64,000 nucleotides of DNA from Ornithodoros turicata. Its lineage: Eukaryota; Arthropoda; Arachnida; Ixodida; Argasidae. Every line of letters begins with the position of its first letter. Positions within the stretch are counted from its first letter, which is position 1. This document shows, piece by piece, positions 1 through 11,100 of this stretch. The stretch is from NCBI RefSeq assembly GCF_037126465.1, contig NC_088205.1, positions 31,913,482 to 31,977,481 on the forward strand, given 5' to 3'. The notes beneath the pieces are model-generated. The model had not been told where the DNA came from, searched no databases, and saw nothing but the letters and a program-made list of their open reading frames with translations. A program made the translations under genes and the position numbers.

Positions 1-404
1 ACGCAGCAAGGCGCAAGTTCTTTCAATATGGTTTGCACGTAAAATCAACATCGTTCTCTATTCGCGAATACATTTAACAATTTTTATAACTCGCAGCTGT
101 CGTATAGTCAGCCGAGGTACAAGTAAATGAATTATGCATTATTAGTACACCCAGACACATAACCACATTTAACGCTTCATTCGATTCCTTGTTCCCTTTC
201 CCACATTTTTTTTAAAGACAGAACAAATACAGGAATGAGAGTTTAATTTTTCGCTGGGGTAGAACAACCTTACTTCACCTGTGTGCCTAAGCGTTGTTAT
301 CTACGTTTTTGGTCATTACTTGCAGAAAATGCGGCGACATATTAATACAACAGCGCTCGTCGAACTTTGCTTGCGTTTCACCGCAGGTCCTTCGTTTCTT
401 GAAC
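1..404. other. No gene recognised
   Basis: AT-rich sequence with scattered stops in all frames. I see no domain, tandem array or hairpin here. Confidence 0.5.
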
Positions 405-450
405 TCATGCTCTGGTGGTGGTGGTGGTGGTGATGTTGAAAAGGGCTTGC
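405..450 (-). repeat. Fragment related to the SINE at 4.4 kb
   Basis: A (GGT)n run followed after a short gap by GGGCTTGC matches, in reverse orientation, the 3' part of the SINE at 4443-4566, apart from an 8-base indel. It could instead be a chance trinucleotide repeat. Confidence 0.3.
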
Positions 451-1345
451 CCGCTTTACCTCCTCGTGTGTCTGCGAATAGCGCGTATAGTTTCGTTTTC
501 CAAAGAACTGCATCGGCGGCGCACTGCGCTGGGACCAACAGGACACACGACTTTCAACCAGTACTCATACCTTACACCTACGCCTGTTGTTCATGGGCAC
601 CAGAAAAATAAATGCCTCAAATACCCCGGAATGAAACGGACTCAATAAGTTGTGCGTTTACAGGGTATGTGTAAGTAATGTGTACCCACATTTGCTCACG
701 TAACGCGTGGAGTGCTTTGACTTCCGGTGTCGCCGGTGGCGGTGACGACCGTATTAATGCAATCAAAAACTGACAAAAAGATCGTAGTAACCAAACCCTG
801 CGTACAAAATAATAGCCACGCAAACTTTGCTCCTTGTGCATTGTGAATGGGGCATGGCGGTGTCCTCACAGTTGAAGTGAAGTCCCACATGGATCTCATT
901 CCTGCATGCATTTCTGTTGTTTCGGCTTTTGTACCGTTAGCGCCCGTAGCGGTACCCGCACACAACCTTCCGGAGACCGCTGTGTTGACGTGGGCATAGA
1001 CCATTCGAAATCCATGGAGAGCAAAGTTTGCGTGGCTGTTATTTTGTTGCGCAGAGTTTCGTTACTGTGAGGCTTTTGTATACGTTTGTTACGCTGAGCT
1101 AGGCTTAGACTCACTTATTCATAGTTCTGTATCAGTTCGCAGTCGCCTAAACTTATTTCTTTCTGTGGGGTGTCTCAACGAACGTCCACAAGGATTTTAT
1201 AAAAGGACGAAGCGCTCTACGCCTATGAGTCGCGTGCTCTAATCCCCCGCATCTTTGCGTCTAGTTAATTGATTAATTAAGCACGATCAATTGGCTACCT
1301 TTTAATTAGTTATCTTAGGGCCAAAGTGTGAACTGGGAAGTTGCA
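451..1345. other. Non-coding stretch with a weak inverted repeat
   Basis: No coding region is supported. Apart from the inverted repeat at 797-1058, listed separately, nothing is recognised. Confidence 0.45.
797..1058. repeat. Imperfect inverted repeat, MITE-like
   Basis: About 40 bases at 797-838 recur in reverse complement at 1017-1058 (shared core GCAAAGTTTGCGTGGCT). Weaker complementarity continues inward (GAATGG near 845, CCATTC near 1000). It looks like an old foldback element; no target duplication was found. Confidence 0.45.
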
Positions 1346-1407
1346 GAGAGTGTTGAGAAGTACCCATCCGAAATGTTTCCAGTAATATACGCCTTGCATA
1401 TACTTTT
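1346..1407 (+). repeat. Dispersed repeat, copy 1
   Basis: About 60 bases match 5820-5880 in the same orientation, with the shared core AAATGTTTCCAGTAA. Each copy lies next to a LINE remnant. Family unknown. Confidence 0.55.
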
Positions 1408-1498
1408 ATTTTTTAATTCATTTTATTTTTCCTGCCGCCAGTGAAGCCTTTAATTGAGTTACCAGAAACAGAGCACCTTATGAGTCATTACTGTGCTC

Positions 1499-2163
1499 CT
1501 CCAGTTGTGTTGGGAGAACTATGCAACGGATGGTGCACTCACGGCTGAATTGGTATCAGGAGTCTATTCGATTTTTCCCGGAAGTTATGGCTGGTTTTCG
1601 TCAAGGTCGGTCTGCGACGGACAACATCATCGACCTAGCGGGCGGCGGTGCAACAGGCGAAGTCCGAAGGCAAGCTTACCGCCACTGTCTTCCTTGACAT
1701 GAAGAAAGCTTGCGACAGTGTTTTTCACAGCGCTGTTGTCGCGTTATTTCAAGAGGCGTGGGAGGTCGCACGCTTCTCTGGGTTCAAGGTTTACTCACTG
1801 ACAGACTACTTTTTGTGCGCACTACTGAGGGTGAAAGCGCCGTCTACCCTATGCAGCGTGGCGCCCCACAAGGGAGCGTTCTGAGTCCACTTTTATGTAA
1901 CGTCATCATGGCTTTACTCCCAGCGCAGCTACGTAGCATACCCGTATCACCCTCTATGCCGACGATATCTGCATATGAACTTCTGCTATCCGCAGCGATA
2001 CTCTTCAGCGTCGTTTGCAGCACGCTCGGGACACCACGGTCTCCTATCTCGCGGTACGCGGTCTCTCCATATCGTCAAGTAAGACAATAGCGATGGCGTT
2101 TACGCGCCGCTCTTTCCACAACTACCCAATATTTGTGGAGGGCTCTGCTCTGCTACCCACTCG
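1499..2163 (+). pseudogene. Degraded LINE reverse transcriptase fragment
   Basis: Reading across frames gives the central blocks of an I-type LINE reverse transcriptase: a segment ending MAGFRQGRSATDN, then TATVFLDMKKACDSV, then QGSVLSPLLCN. They align block for block with the better preserved copy on the minus strand at 22073-23884. At least three frame changes are needed. The YADD-type catalytic block is damaged: the reading keeps MPTISAYE and then leaves frame. The tail (AMAFTRRSFHNYPIFVEGS) ends near 2160. No active enzyme is possible. Confidence 0.8.
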
Positions 2164-3170
2164 TTAGAATGTGAAACATATTCATTTGGAGATTTGCAGA
2201 AACGGAATTTCTGCAGAAACGAACATGTATTGCTCCACGACTGTGTACAAAATGACATGGTCCCCCTTTCATCGTATATACACCAGTGGTTACATGAGGG
2301 CTGTGAGATATTGCCACGAATCATCTTCGAAAAACTTCCAGGGCAGGCACGAAACGGTACATCTCATTATAATCTCATCCCGGTACATGCTGAAGAAGAA
2401 GAAAGAAGCTTCCAGACACATCGCCTGCTGCACGTGCTGTTTCTAAACTTTTCGGCGCGACGCTTAAATGCTTCTGCGCTCCAGGCTGGAGCATTCATTC
2501 TTTGGGCTCAGTTGTGTTCAGAGAGCTATCACTCTTGTGCTTTTGTTACCAAGTAGTTTAATAAACCGTTTGCTGTTTATTCGACGACTCGCCGGCCCAT
2601 TTCGCTTCGTGACAATATTCTCGAGAAGATGCAGATGAAGAAGAGAAAGAAGACGAAGAAGTGACAACGACAAGCCATAGGGCGCGTCAGGTTCGTGCTC
2701 CGGGAACATTCCCTCTTTCAGGGGATCACTTAGCACCTCCAAAGTGACTTTCGGTACACGTTCCCTGGTGCACCCTGCGCGCCCCTTCTTCGGAGCCGGG
2801 GAGCCGGAGAACGCTGGGGAAGGGCGAGGCCAGTTCCGGAGCGTGGCGCATGTTCCGGTGTACTGCCTTTCGAAATGACGCAACCGTTGGAACACGTTGC
2901 AACCGTCCATGCTCTTTGTGTTTCCGGAATCATCGGATGTCGGCGGTAAATAGTTATACAATTATAGAGGACTGCTATGGTCTACTGCTATGTTTACTTA
3001 AAAGCAGACGACAAAAGAAGGCTCGATAGGCGGCGCGCGCTCAGCGGCTCTGACGCTCGGCTTCCGGATAGGCTCTCAAACACCATTAAGTAGAGGTACC
3101 AAGGGTATGTTCCCTTGAAAACCCGGGTTATGGCGCTTGGGAGCCTGCTTAACGCGCCCATAGACAAACC
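2164..3170. other. No gene recognised
   Basis: Contains a GAA-rich run near 2390-2406 and a GC-rich patch at 2760-2880. Small open frames lack domain similarity. Nothing else is supported. Confidence 0.4.
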
Positions 3171-3410
3171 ATGCGAGCTATCCAAACAAAATTACCTCAT
3201 TGGTCGACAAGATTGCAGCCTCGTTGGCAGCTGTAGTTCGTTCAGGGCGGTGACATCACAGCACGTAACGGCTCCTTACGAGCACGATAGCCTCAACGAA
3301 GAAGCTAAACGAGGAGCAGAGATTGTGCCACAGCAGGGCGTAGATAAGTTTCTTCGTTTCGTTAATCGTAACGACTCGCTGACGTTGAAGCTGCCCAAGA
3401 AAGATGTCGG
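3171..3410 (+). repeat. Dispersed repeat copy A (lacks the SINE)
   Basis: Aligns in the same direction with 4371-4730: shared GCGAGCTATC, GCAGCCTCG, CAGGGCGGTGACATCAC, GAGGAGCA and TTTCGTTA blocks. This copy runs straight through the point where the other copy carries a SINE, so it acts as an empty site. Confidence 0.7.
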
Positions 3411-3467
3411 AGTGGTTGTTCGCTTGGGCGACCACACAAGCGGCTAACTGTTCCCTATGCACGTGAG

Positions 3468-3620
3468 GATGCCTTTCAACTGGACGAGACAGATTTTGTA
3501 AAGTTCTTCCGTCCGCCAAGAAACGCTCTCCGCACCGTTTGTGAGGACTTGCGACCGTGTACTTCACACCGTCTTCATAGCTACGGGTGTTGTGATGAAC
3601 AACAAAGGCGAAATGGATGC
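3468..3620 (+). pseudogene. Harbinger-like transposase N-terminal fragment, copy 1
   Basis: The frame starting at 3468 reads DAFQLDETDFVKFFRPPR, then NALRTVCEDL, before stops accumulate from about 3621. An acidic FxxxFR...R.VC.EL pattern is typical of the start of PIF/Harbinger (HARBI1-like) transposases. The catalytic DDE region is absent. The assignment is by pattern only. Confidence 0.4.
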
Positions 3621-3858
3621 ATATAGTAGTGTTCGAATTGTTCTCTTTAATAGTACATTGCGGACATTGCGTTGTTGTTGTAATGAACGTGAAGAGCAAA
3701 GGATTCTGTGGATTTTCTTAGGTCGATTGTCTTGAATAGTTTCCATAACATTCTCTTGCTTCGCGGTGCTAACATGGAATTAAAACAGTTCACTAACGTT
3801 CTGTTCAAGCTCACTAGAAAAACATTGCACTGCGAATTTATTTTATTTTAGGCATCCG

Positions 3859-3942
3859 GATGCCTTTCAACTGGACCAGATAGATTTTGTAAAGTTGTTC
3901 CGTCCGGGAAGAAATGCTGTTCGCACTGTTTATGAAGCCTGA
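3859..3942 (+). pseudogene. Harbinger-like transposase N-terminal fragment, copy 2
   Basis: The frame at 3859 repeats the block at 3468 (DAFQLDQIDFVKLFRPGR, NAVRTVYEA) and ends at a TGA. A T-rich tract ending in AG lies just before it, like a splice acceptor. The two copies are about 390 bp apart in direct orientation, so part of a transposase gene seems to be duplicated. Confidence 0.4.
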
Positions 3943-4370
3943 CAGTAAGGCTGCGTGTTGTACTTCCATGCTTGAAGGAAAAATTTACATAAAGTTAATG
4001 AAATAAGTGTACACGTTGAGGAGAACGGGCAGCCTCCTCCTCTTTCTTCTTTTGATACTTCTGATACCACACTACGTCTTTCCTTTCTGGTCTCGGACCT
4101 AGGACTCCCACGTGCCCTAGAACTCAGCACACACTAGTTCTCGTATCATACTTAAGATCATTCTCACCCGACACCATCGTCAGGGTAGGAAAATTATTTA
4201 CAACTTTTTTGCGTATTGCTCGACACTTATAATTATACAGTGACGTACATGTTTGTTCATTATTTTCACACGACTAGCGAGCCATATATTGAGGCGGGAA
4301 GAAAAAGACGATGATGAACGAGTCTGGGAACGAACATTGGAACGCAATGAGCACGTATGAGAGCACGAGA

Positions 4371-4730
4371 ATGCGAGCTATCGTAACAAATCAAACAGTC
4401 CTATTAGTCGGAGAAGATGCAGCCTCGCTGCCAGCCTGCTCTGGGAGGTACCCGGGTTCAAATCCCGGTGCCGGCTGGGGGGCCGGTGGGGCCGGTGGGG
4501 CGTGAGTCGTGACGTTGCCCACATACGTGAGGCCGACAACAGCAAGCCCTATCACCACCACCACCACCTGCTCTTCGCTCAGGGCGGTGACATCACAACA
4601 CGTGAGCGCTCGCAACGTGCAAAATAACCACAAAGAAGAAGCTTCACGAGGAGCACAGATTGTGACCACAACAAAGCATCGATAAAGTTGCTCGTTTCGT
4701 TAGCCTGAACGGCTCGTTCAGCTGTCTCGT
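4371..4730 (+). repeat. Dispersed repeat copy B (interrupted by a SINE)
   Basis: Homologous to 3171-3410 but split by a 124-bp insertion flanked by an 8-bp duplication. The family is unknown. Confidence 0.7.
4443..4566 (+). mobile_element. tRNA-derived SINE insertion with target duplication
   Basis: A Pol III B box (GGTTCAAATCC) lies near its start, followed by GC-rich sequence and a CAC-rich end. The direct repeat CCTGCTCT flanks it (4435-4442 and 4567-4574). The A box is not clear, so the copy may be 5' truncated. Ticks carry tRNA-derived SINEs such as Ruka; membership in that family is a guess. Confidence 0.65.
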
Positions 4731-4747
4731 GCCGTTAAGTTGAACGT

Positions 4748-5401
4748 GTGAAACGATTAAGCCTCCAGGTATCTTACTCTGTCAAGATAGTCTGCGACGT
4801 GCATTCCCTGATCCTCGTAATATACAATGAGCTCCTGTCCTCGGGCCACACTGTGTGGTTTCAATTGGTTCCGAGCCATGTCGGCATCCCCGGCAATACT
4901 CGCGCTGACGCCGCGGCGAAACGTGCCCATGCATTAGAGCCGGTTGGTGGACTACACATCTCGACATGCGCCTGCCAACTGCAGCGATGCCGCTTCCTTA
5001 CTGTCAATACCAAGCTGTTTGCCAAGGACGCTGCCAAGACCAACCCATTCTTGAGGTCCATTGACCCAACGATGGAGTACACTATCTGTGGTCGTGTCTC
5101 AAGGAGGGAAGAATCTGTCATACATCTGCTCCGCCTCAACGTCTCCCGCACTCCGTCACCGCTGTTAAAAATGGACCAGCAAGCCACACCCTTATGTTCT
5201 ACCTGCAACGTTGAGGCAGATATTCGTCACCTTCTTCTCGACTGCCGCTGTTCCAAGTCCGTCCGCGACAAGCTCAAGCCTCGCCTGTCCAGCCTCAGAT
5301 ACTCCATCTCTCTCGCAACACTACTTGGCACACGGAGCATTGGTGCAACCGCGGCGCTTCCCCACTACCTGCGTGATACCGATCTCCTCAGCAGCCTGTG
5401 A
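4748..5401 (+). pseudogene. LINE ORF2 C-terminal fragment (RNase H and cysteine motif)
   Basis: The frame carries the second half of a LINE RNase H domain (VPSHVGIPGNTRADAAAKR, with the last acidic residue) followed by the conserved tail: FLRSIDPTMEY, RLNVSRTPSPLL and a CSTCN...HLLLDC cysteine/histidine motif. It matches the end of the minus-strand LINE at 20821-21744 and stops at the equivalent place. The upstream RNase H residues and everything before them are missing here. It may derive from the same insertion as the reverse transcriptase piece at 1499-2163, but the intervening 2.6 kb is unrelated. Confidence 0.8.
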
Positions 5402-6653
5402 CATCGTGTGTGGGACGGCGGAAAACCTCTGACCTCTGACCCCACCTCGCCTTACTCTAACTACCCCAGGAATACGCACTAAGGAATTATTTGATAAGGA
5501 ATAGCAAGGCCGTCCTTTCTGGCTGACTTTTCCTGTGAAATTAAATAGATCCCCCCACCCCCGAATTGCGCACCGCACTCTCCGTCCCGTAAAATATACA
5601 TCACTGATGAACTTGCCGGGGGACCGTCGACGTACCGGTGTTGGACTGGACGTGGTGTGGTGTGGGCGCCGTTCTTTTCTCTTTTTTTCTTGCGGCAGAA
5701 AGAGATGAAGTATGTTGAGGACTCCTGAGAAAGTGTGCTTCAAAAACCCGCAGACATCGTTTCCTTGCGTTATGCGGGATTGCTCAGCTGAGGCAAGCCT
5801 GAGACAAGTTGACTCTGAGACAAGTGTCGAGAAACACCCATCCCAAATGTTTCCAGTAACATACGCTTTGCATATACTACTTTTTTTTTCCTGACGAACA
5901 AGAAAGTACCACGTGACAACTCGTACCCGCTTCTCTCGCGCGCAGCGGTTAGATATCTCAAGCGTGCAAACCAAAGATCAAAAGAACGAACTACGCCAGA
6001 ACAGGCAACAATGTTCCATCAAACTCCTAAACTTTTATTATTGTTATCAGGGTGTCTTCTTTTAGCTGCACTAAATTTTCAAAAGAATTGTATTAGGACA
6101 ATTTTGTCATTAGCTTACCCGACTTGGCGGACATAGGTTGCTTGTGAAGAGAGGTGGCTAATGAACGGATATACTATTTACTTTTTAATTAAATACTTTC
6201 AGGCAAATGCGAGATCGCAGATTTGGAGGCAGTCATTATTTAAAGGTACTGTTTCTTTAAAATCCTGAAACGCGCCCGCACATTGAGATATACATTGCCA
6301 AACTTTGCTATTCAAATGAGCCGGAATGAGTCGGCAATGGGCAACTGACATTCCTTCCATATCTAGACTTGCAAGGTGTGGTGGCGCTGGTGCATGTGAG
6401 CGCTGGAAGAAGGACGAAAGAAGCGGCCGAGACAGTACGTGCGTCTGACCTGGCCTTACTCCTCACCACTACCACACAGACATAGTTTGTCCCTTTTGTC
6501 CTGGCCAACCTCCCTTAGTGGCTCACGGCCATCATCTCATTGGCAGAAGAAGAAGAAGAAATTCCTTGCAGGTGCAGCTCGAGAGAAGGTGCAGGCTGGT
6601 TTCGGGAGAAAGGAACTGCAGCTTGTTGCGGGACCTCCTTGGTTGTGCACCTT
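5402..6653. other. No gene recognised
   Basis: 5402-5700 is probably LINE 3' flank. The repeat at 5820-5880 is listed separately. 5900-6650 has short open frames only. Confidence 0.4.
5820..5880 (+). repeat. Dispersed repeat, copy 2
   Basis: Second copy of the 60-base block found at 1346-1407. Confidence 0.55.
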
Positions 6654-7257
6654 GGTCACGGAGTAAGAAGACTAGGAGATGAAACTTCACTCTCTCCCGC
6701 GACCAGAGAATGTACGAGGAGCGCGCGCTCGGCGGCCCGGCCCGCACTGCCATCTGTTGCACGAGGACGCAGAATTTCCGAAGCATGCGGTCACGTGATA
6801 CTGTCGCTTGTCAGGCGGCGTGACTAAAACACGTGAAAGCACGTGAATTAAACGCTAGAAAAGAAGAAGAAGGTGAAACGCTTACGCGATCACCGTGCTC
6901 CTGTCGTCTGCTCAACAGAACCGAGACGCAAAAGAATGAAATTGTTTTCCGTTGGTTTCGCTAAACAAGAAGCGTTATGTAGTTGACAAGCGTGATATTT
7001 ATTGACAAGACAAACACCGTTCACGTTCGTTAGTTTGTCATCATCCGTAGAGGCTGCTGTACGACTCGCGAAAAGCACTGTTTTCCCCCATAGCCTTCCA
7101 TGTAAAAGCGCAAAATGGAAGACAGTGCCGCCGTGCCATCTGTCGCGTGAAGTCAGCAACTGCCTTTTTTCTCTCCCCCAATGTGACAGTCTCTGGTCGC
7201 GCGCCGGCGCTTGCTTCTATGGGCAGTGTCATCTCCTAGTCTTCTTACTCCGTGACC
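6654..7257. repeat. Inverted repeat, arms 6654-6710 and 7191-7257
   Basis: 29 bases at 6654-6682 recur exactly in reverse complement at 7229-7257, and 12 bases at 6699-6710 (CGCGACCAGAGA) at 7191-7202. The spacing inside the two arms differs. This looks like two copies of one repeat in opposite orientation. The intervening 480 bp holds no gene. Confidence 0.7.
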
Positions 7258-7493
7258 TTGGTCGACTTCAACCTCAACTGCGCTCCACGGTCAGCTCCAG
7301 CGGGTGCCTCGCTGCCGCATCTTCCGGGAGTCCTCCACGGTTCCATTTACCCTGTGCGGTACACACTCTGGTTCGGCGACGTCCCTGACAGCTCATACCA
7401 CCAAGGGAGTAAAATCACGTTCCAAACACTCTTTTGTGCCTACGTCTCAGTGTTTCCCACCCTGCTCACCCCACTAGGTGTGGGTCAGCTCAG
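7258..7493. other. No gene recognised
   Basis: Open but featureless sequence between the inverted repeat and the LTR. The base before the LTR ends in CTCAG (7489-7493), which would be the target duplication if the other end of the element were present. Confidence 0.35.
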
Positions 7494-7963
7494 TGTTGTG
7501 AACGGGCCCATTTACCACACAAGGGTTGATTAAACGCGCTCACCCTCTGGATGCCACCAAGAACCTCTAATCAGCATGCCACATTCATTGACCGGATGCG
7601 ACTCAATGTCGGTTTTATGGCTCAGTGACGCTACGATTTGCGCAAAGTTGACTCCTGTTACGACTCGCCATTTTCGGCCACCTCCCCGTCCATCGGAAAC
7701 CATCTTGGTCAAGCCAGAGAAGCACCTTCGTCAAAAGGGAACGGAATTCCCCATTCCGAGAACCCACTTCAAGGCTGTGACCTTATTCTCATGGACGTCT
7801 CCTATTTAAGCGGCCGCGCTGTCCCGCCAAAGCAGATCCCTTTTGTACATAACCCGAAATACACTTTCTATGTTGTTCCTGTTATCCTGTCGTCTGCCTG
7901 TCTGCACTCCGGTCCAGGGTGTTGGGGAATCCGGCCATCGCTACCATACGGCGGTTCGCAACA
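7494..7963 (+). mobile_element. Candidate 5' LTR of the Gmr1-like element
   Basis: Starts TGTTGTGAAC and ends GTTCGCAACA, so its two ends form a short imperfect inverted repeat with TG...CA, as LTRs do. A TATA-like CTATTTAAG lies at 7802-7810. A primer-binding site follows two bases later. No second copy was found after the polyprotein, so the boundaries rest on these signals only. Confidence 0.6.
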
Positions 7964-7965
7964 AC

Positions 7966-7983
7966 TGGTGATCAGCGGCGGAA
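7966..7983 (+). other. Candidate primer-binding site
   Basis: TGGTGATCAGCGGCGGAA begins two bases after the LTR. The TGG start fits pairing with the CCA end of a tRNA. The tRNA species was not identified. Confidence 0.55.
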
Positions 7984-8161
7984 TGGGATCCACGACTTCA
8001 GGATGCAGCTGGTAAGCGGTTTCACTTTGTTGTCATTTTGCCAGGAACAGATTTGTGGGCAATCAAATCTATCTGGGGCTACCTCTGCCGGTACTAGCTG
8101 AGTATTCTTGTTCAGTACGACGGAGGTTGTTAGGACAATACCGTGAGGCGAGAGCTGTATC

Positions 8162-11100
8162 ATGGATTTGACGCGTTTCCTTAGAGCAGATTTACTGCAT
8201 GTGTGTAAGGAATTCGGAATACCCATAAGCAGTACAGCGAGGAAGGCGCAAGTCGTAGAGGCTATTCAAGAGGCAGGACTTGAGGACGATGATATTAACG
8301 AAACCCTCAAAGCTCTAGATAAGAGACAACAGGATGAGAAAGAAAAAGAGAAACAAAACAGGGAATCTCAAGCACTCGAACTCGAGAAGATGAAATTGGA
8401 ACAGATGAGGGAGACGCGCGCGTTCGAGCTAGAGAAGTTGAAGCTAGAACTCGAGCTTCGTAAGGAGGCTACGAACCCATCTGAGAGCCGTCAGTCAGTT
8501 TCTAGGGCAGAGAATGTGGACATGTCAAGGCTTTTGCAACCCTTCAAAATTGGTCAGGACATGGGACTCTTCCTTGTAAATTTTGAAAGGGCGTGCGAAA
8601 GAGAGAGGTACTCTAAAGAAACTTGGCCGGCTAGGCTAATGACAGTCATCCCGTGTGAAGCCGCAGACAGTGTAGCACGCCTTTCGGCAGAGGACGCGAA
8701 ACAGTACGACAAAGTAAAGCAAAGTTTGCTGAAGCGTTTCCGTCTCTCTGCCGAGGCGTTCAGGTGTAGATTCCGCGATGGAACGGGAAGAAATGTGAGC
8801 AGCTTTGCAGAGCGTGCATTCGACATCAAAGCAAACCTGCGAGAATGGTTGAAGAGTGCTGAAGCTTTCGGGAACGCGGATAAAATTGTTGAGGTGTTTG
8901 CGTTAGAACAGTTTTTCCAAGAGATACCCGAAACCGTCAAAAACTGGGTGCGCGATAAGTCGGGAGTCGTGACAATAGAGTCAGCCGCCGATCTCGCTGA
9001 TGAGTACGCTTCGTTGAGAGGGATTGACGCAAAAGGGGCCACGGCACCCACGCGACCAAGTAAACCGGTTCTCGTAAATGGACGAAAGCGGGAGCAAAGG
9101 GAGAGCGCCAACCAGGAAACCCCAAAAAATAGCCAGGCAAAAGGGGACCAGAAGGGAAAGGAAGGACAGAACGACAGACAAAAAGTGAAAGCGTTTGAGA
9201 AAAAACAACCGATTGTCTGTCACCGCTGCAAGGAAGAAGGGCACATTGCCGTGGGCTGTAGAATTCCCCGTGTCGCTATGGCATACGAGAGTGAAAGCGA
9301 TAGCGAAGATCTAATGAAGCCTTACTTGTACGAGCTAAAAGTAAACGGGCGACCGTGTACGGTGTTGAGAGATAGTGGGGCTAGTTTGGACCTAGTCCAT
9401 CCATCATTTGTATCGTCGGAAAACTACCTGAGTAAATGTGTGTGGATCCGACAAGTGATGGAAGAACAGACAGTGTGTTTACCCGTAGCTGAGGTAATGC
9501 TAGAGGTTCCTTTCGGAGAACTGCGAACCGAAGCTGCCGTAAGCGACAAGTTACCTAAAAAGTACTTGTATCTACTTTCAAATCGAACGGCTCACCTAAT
9601 GCGCAAAGCGGGCATGAATCTAGAACCAGAGACGATCTGCGCATTGACAAGGGCGAAGGCGCGAGAGCTTAGGGAATTGAAAGCTGCGGAAGAGGCTGAG
9701 GAGCAGAAGGGTATGAATGACCAAGGAGATAGGGACCATCATGTAAAGACGCCGACAGTCAGAGATCATCAGAGCGCAGACGATCAGGAAGACATAGGTT
9801 CTAGCAGAGGCGAATTTTTGGCACCAACGAGTGAAGCTTTAACTAACCTGATCCACGTAGACAGAGATACCCTTATCAAACTCCAGGGTGACGACGCGTC
9901 TCTAGCGATACTAAGCCGTAATGATCAGGTGGGGGTTGCGAAGAAGAATGTCAGGATCTTTAAGAAAAACGATGTTTTGTACCGGCACTATGAGGATCGA
10001 AAAGGACGAGTGGTAGACCAGCTGATCGTACCAAAGAGCTTGCGCAATGATGTTTTACGGCTTTGTCACGACAACTCTTGGGCGGGACACTTAGGCTCGC
10101 GTAAAACAAAACAACGGCTACTTCAAGAATGGTACTGGCCTGGGTGTTTTAGAGACGTAGAGAACTATGTTAGGGCATGCGACACATGTCAAAGGGTGGG
10201 GAAACCCAACGAGCGATGCAAGGCGCCTCTAACTCTCGTTCCGATCATCAGCGAGCCGTTTCAGAGATTGGTCATAGACGTAGTCGGGCCACTTCCCACG
10301 TCGAAATCCGGTAGCAGGTATGTGCTCACCATGATCTGTCCGGCTACCAAATTCCCCGAAGCGGTACCACTCAAAGAGCAATCTTCGACGGAAATCGTAG
10401 ACGGTCTTTTGTCTGTATTCTCCCGGGTAGGGTTCCCAAAGGAGATCCAGTGCGACAATGGATCCGTTTTTACGAGCGCACTGACCACGACATTTCTAGA
10501 GAAATGTGGAATCCGGGTAATTCATAGCTCCCTACACCATCCACAAAGTAACTCAGTGGAGAAATGGCACTCTGTGCTGAAGCGCGTACTGAGGGCTTTG
10601 ACCTACGAATGCAAGACAGACTGGGAGGCGGGTCTTCCGGGGGCAATGTTTGCACTGAGATCCGTGCCTCATGAAGCCACTGGGTTCAGCCCAGCCGAAC
10701 TAGTGTATGGGCGTGCGCTTCGCTCCCCTATGCGCCTCATAAGGGAAAAGTGGGAAGACGAGCAGAGCGACACAACGGTTATAGAGTACGTTCTGAGCCT
10801 ACTCGAAAGACTTCGGAATTCGCGTGAAATAGCGGAGAGTAACATGCGAGAAGCGCAACAGCGGGCGAAAACCTACTACGATCGCAACGCGCGCCCTAGG
10901 GTTTATAAGGAAGGTGACAAGGTGTTGGTGTTACGGCCTACGAGGGCCAACAAGCTAGAGGTACATTGGGACGGTCCGTTTAAAGTAATTAGGAAACTTT
11001 CGGACACTACTTACATGATCGAGTTCAAGGGAAGGAAAAAGGAAGTACGGACTTACCACACGAACCTAATGAAACCCTATTTGAGTTCGACACACGTGGT

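Noticed and set aside
287..648. Several overlapping frames with poly-histidine or poly-valine runs
   Set aside because: They arise from a GGT repeat read on both strands; no domain and no start context.
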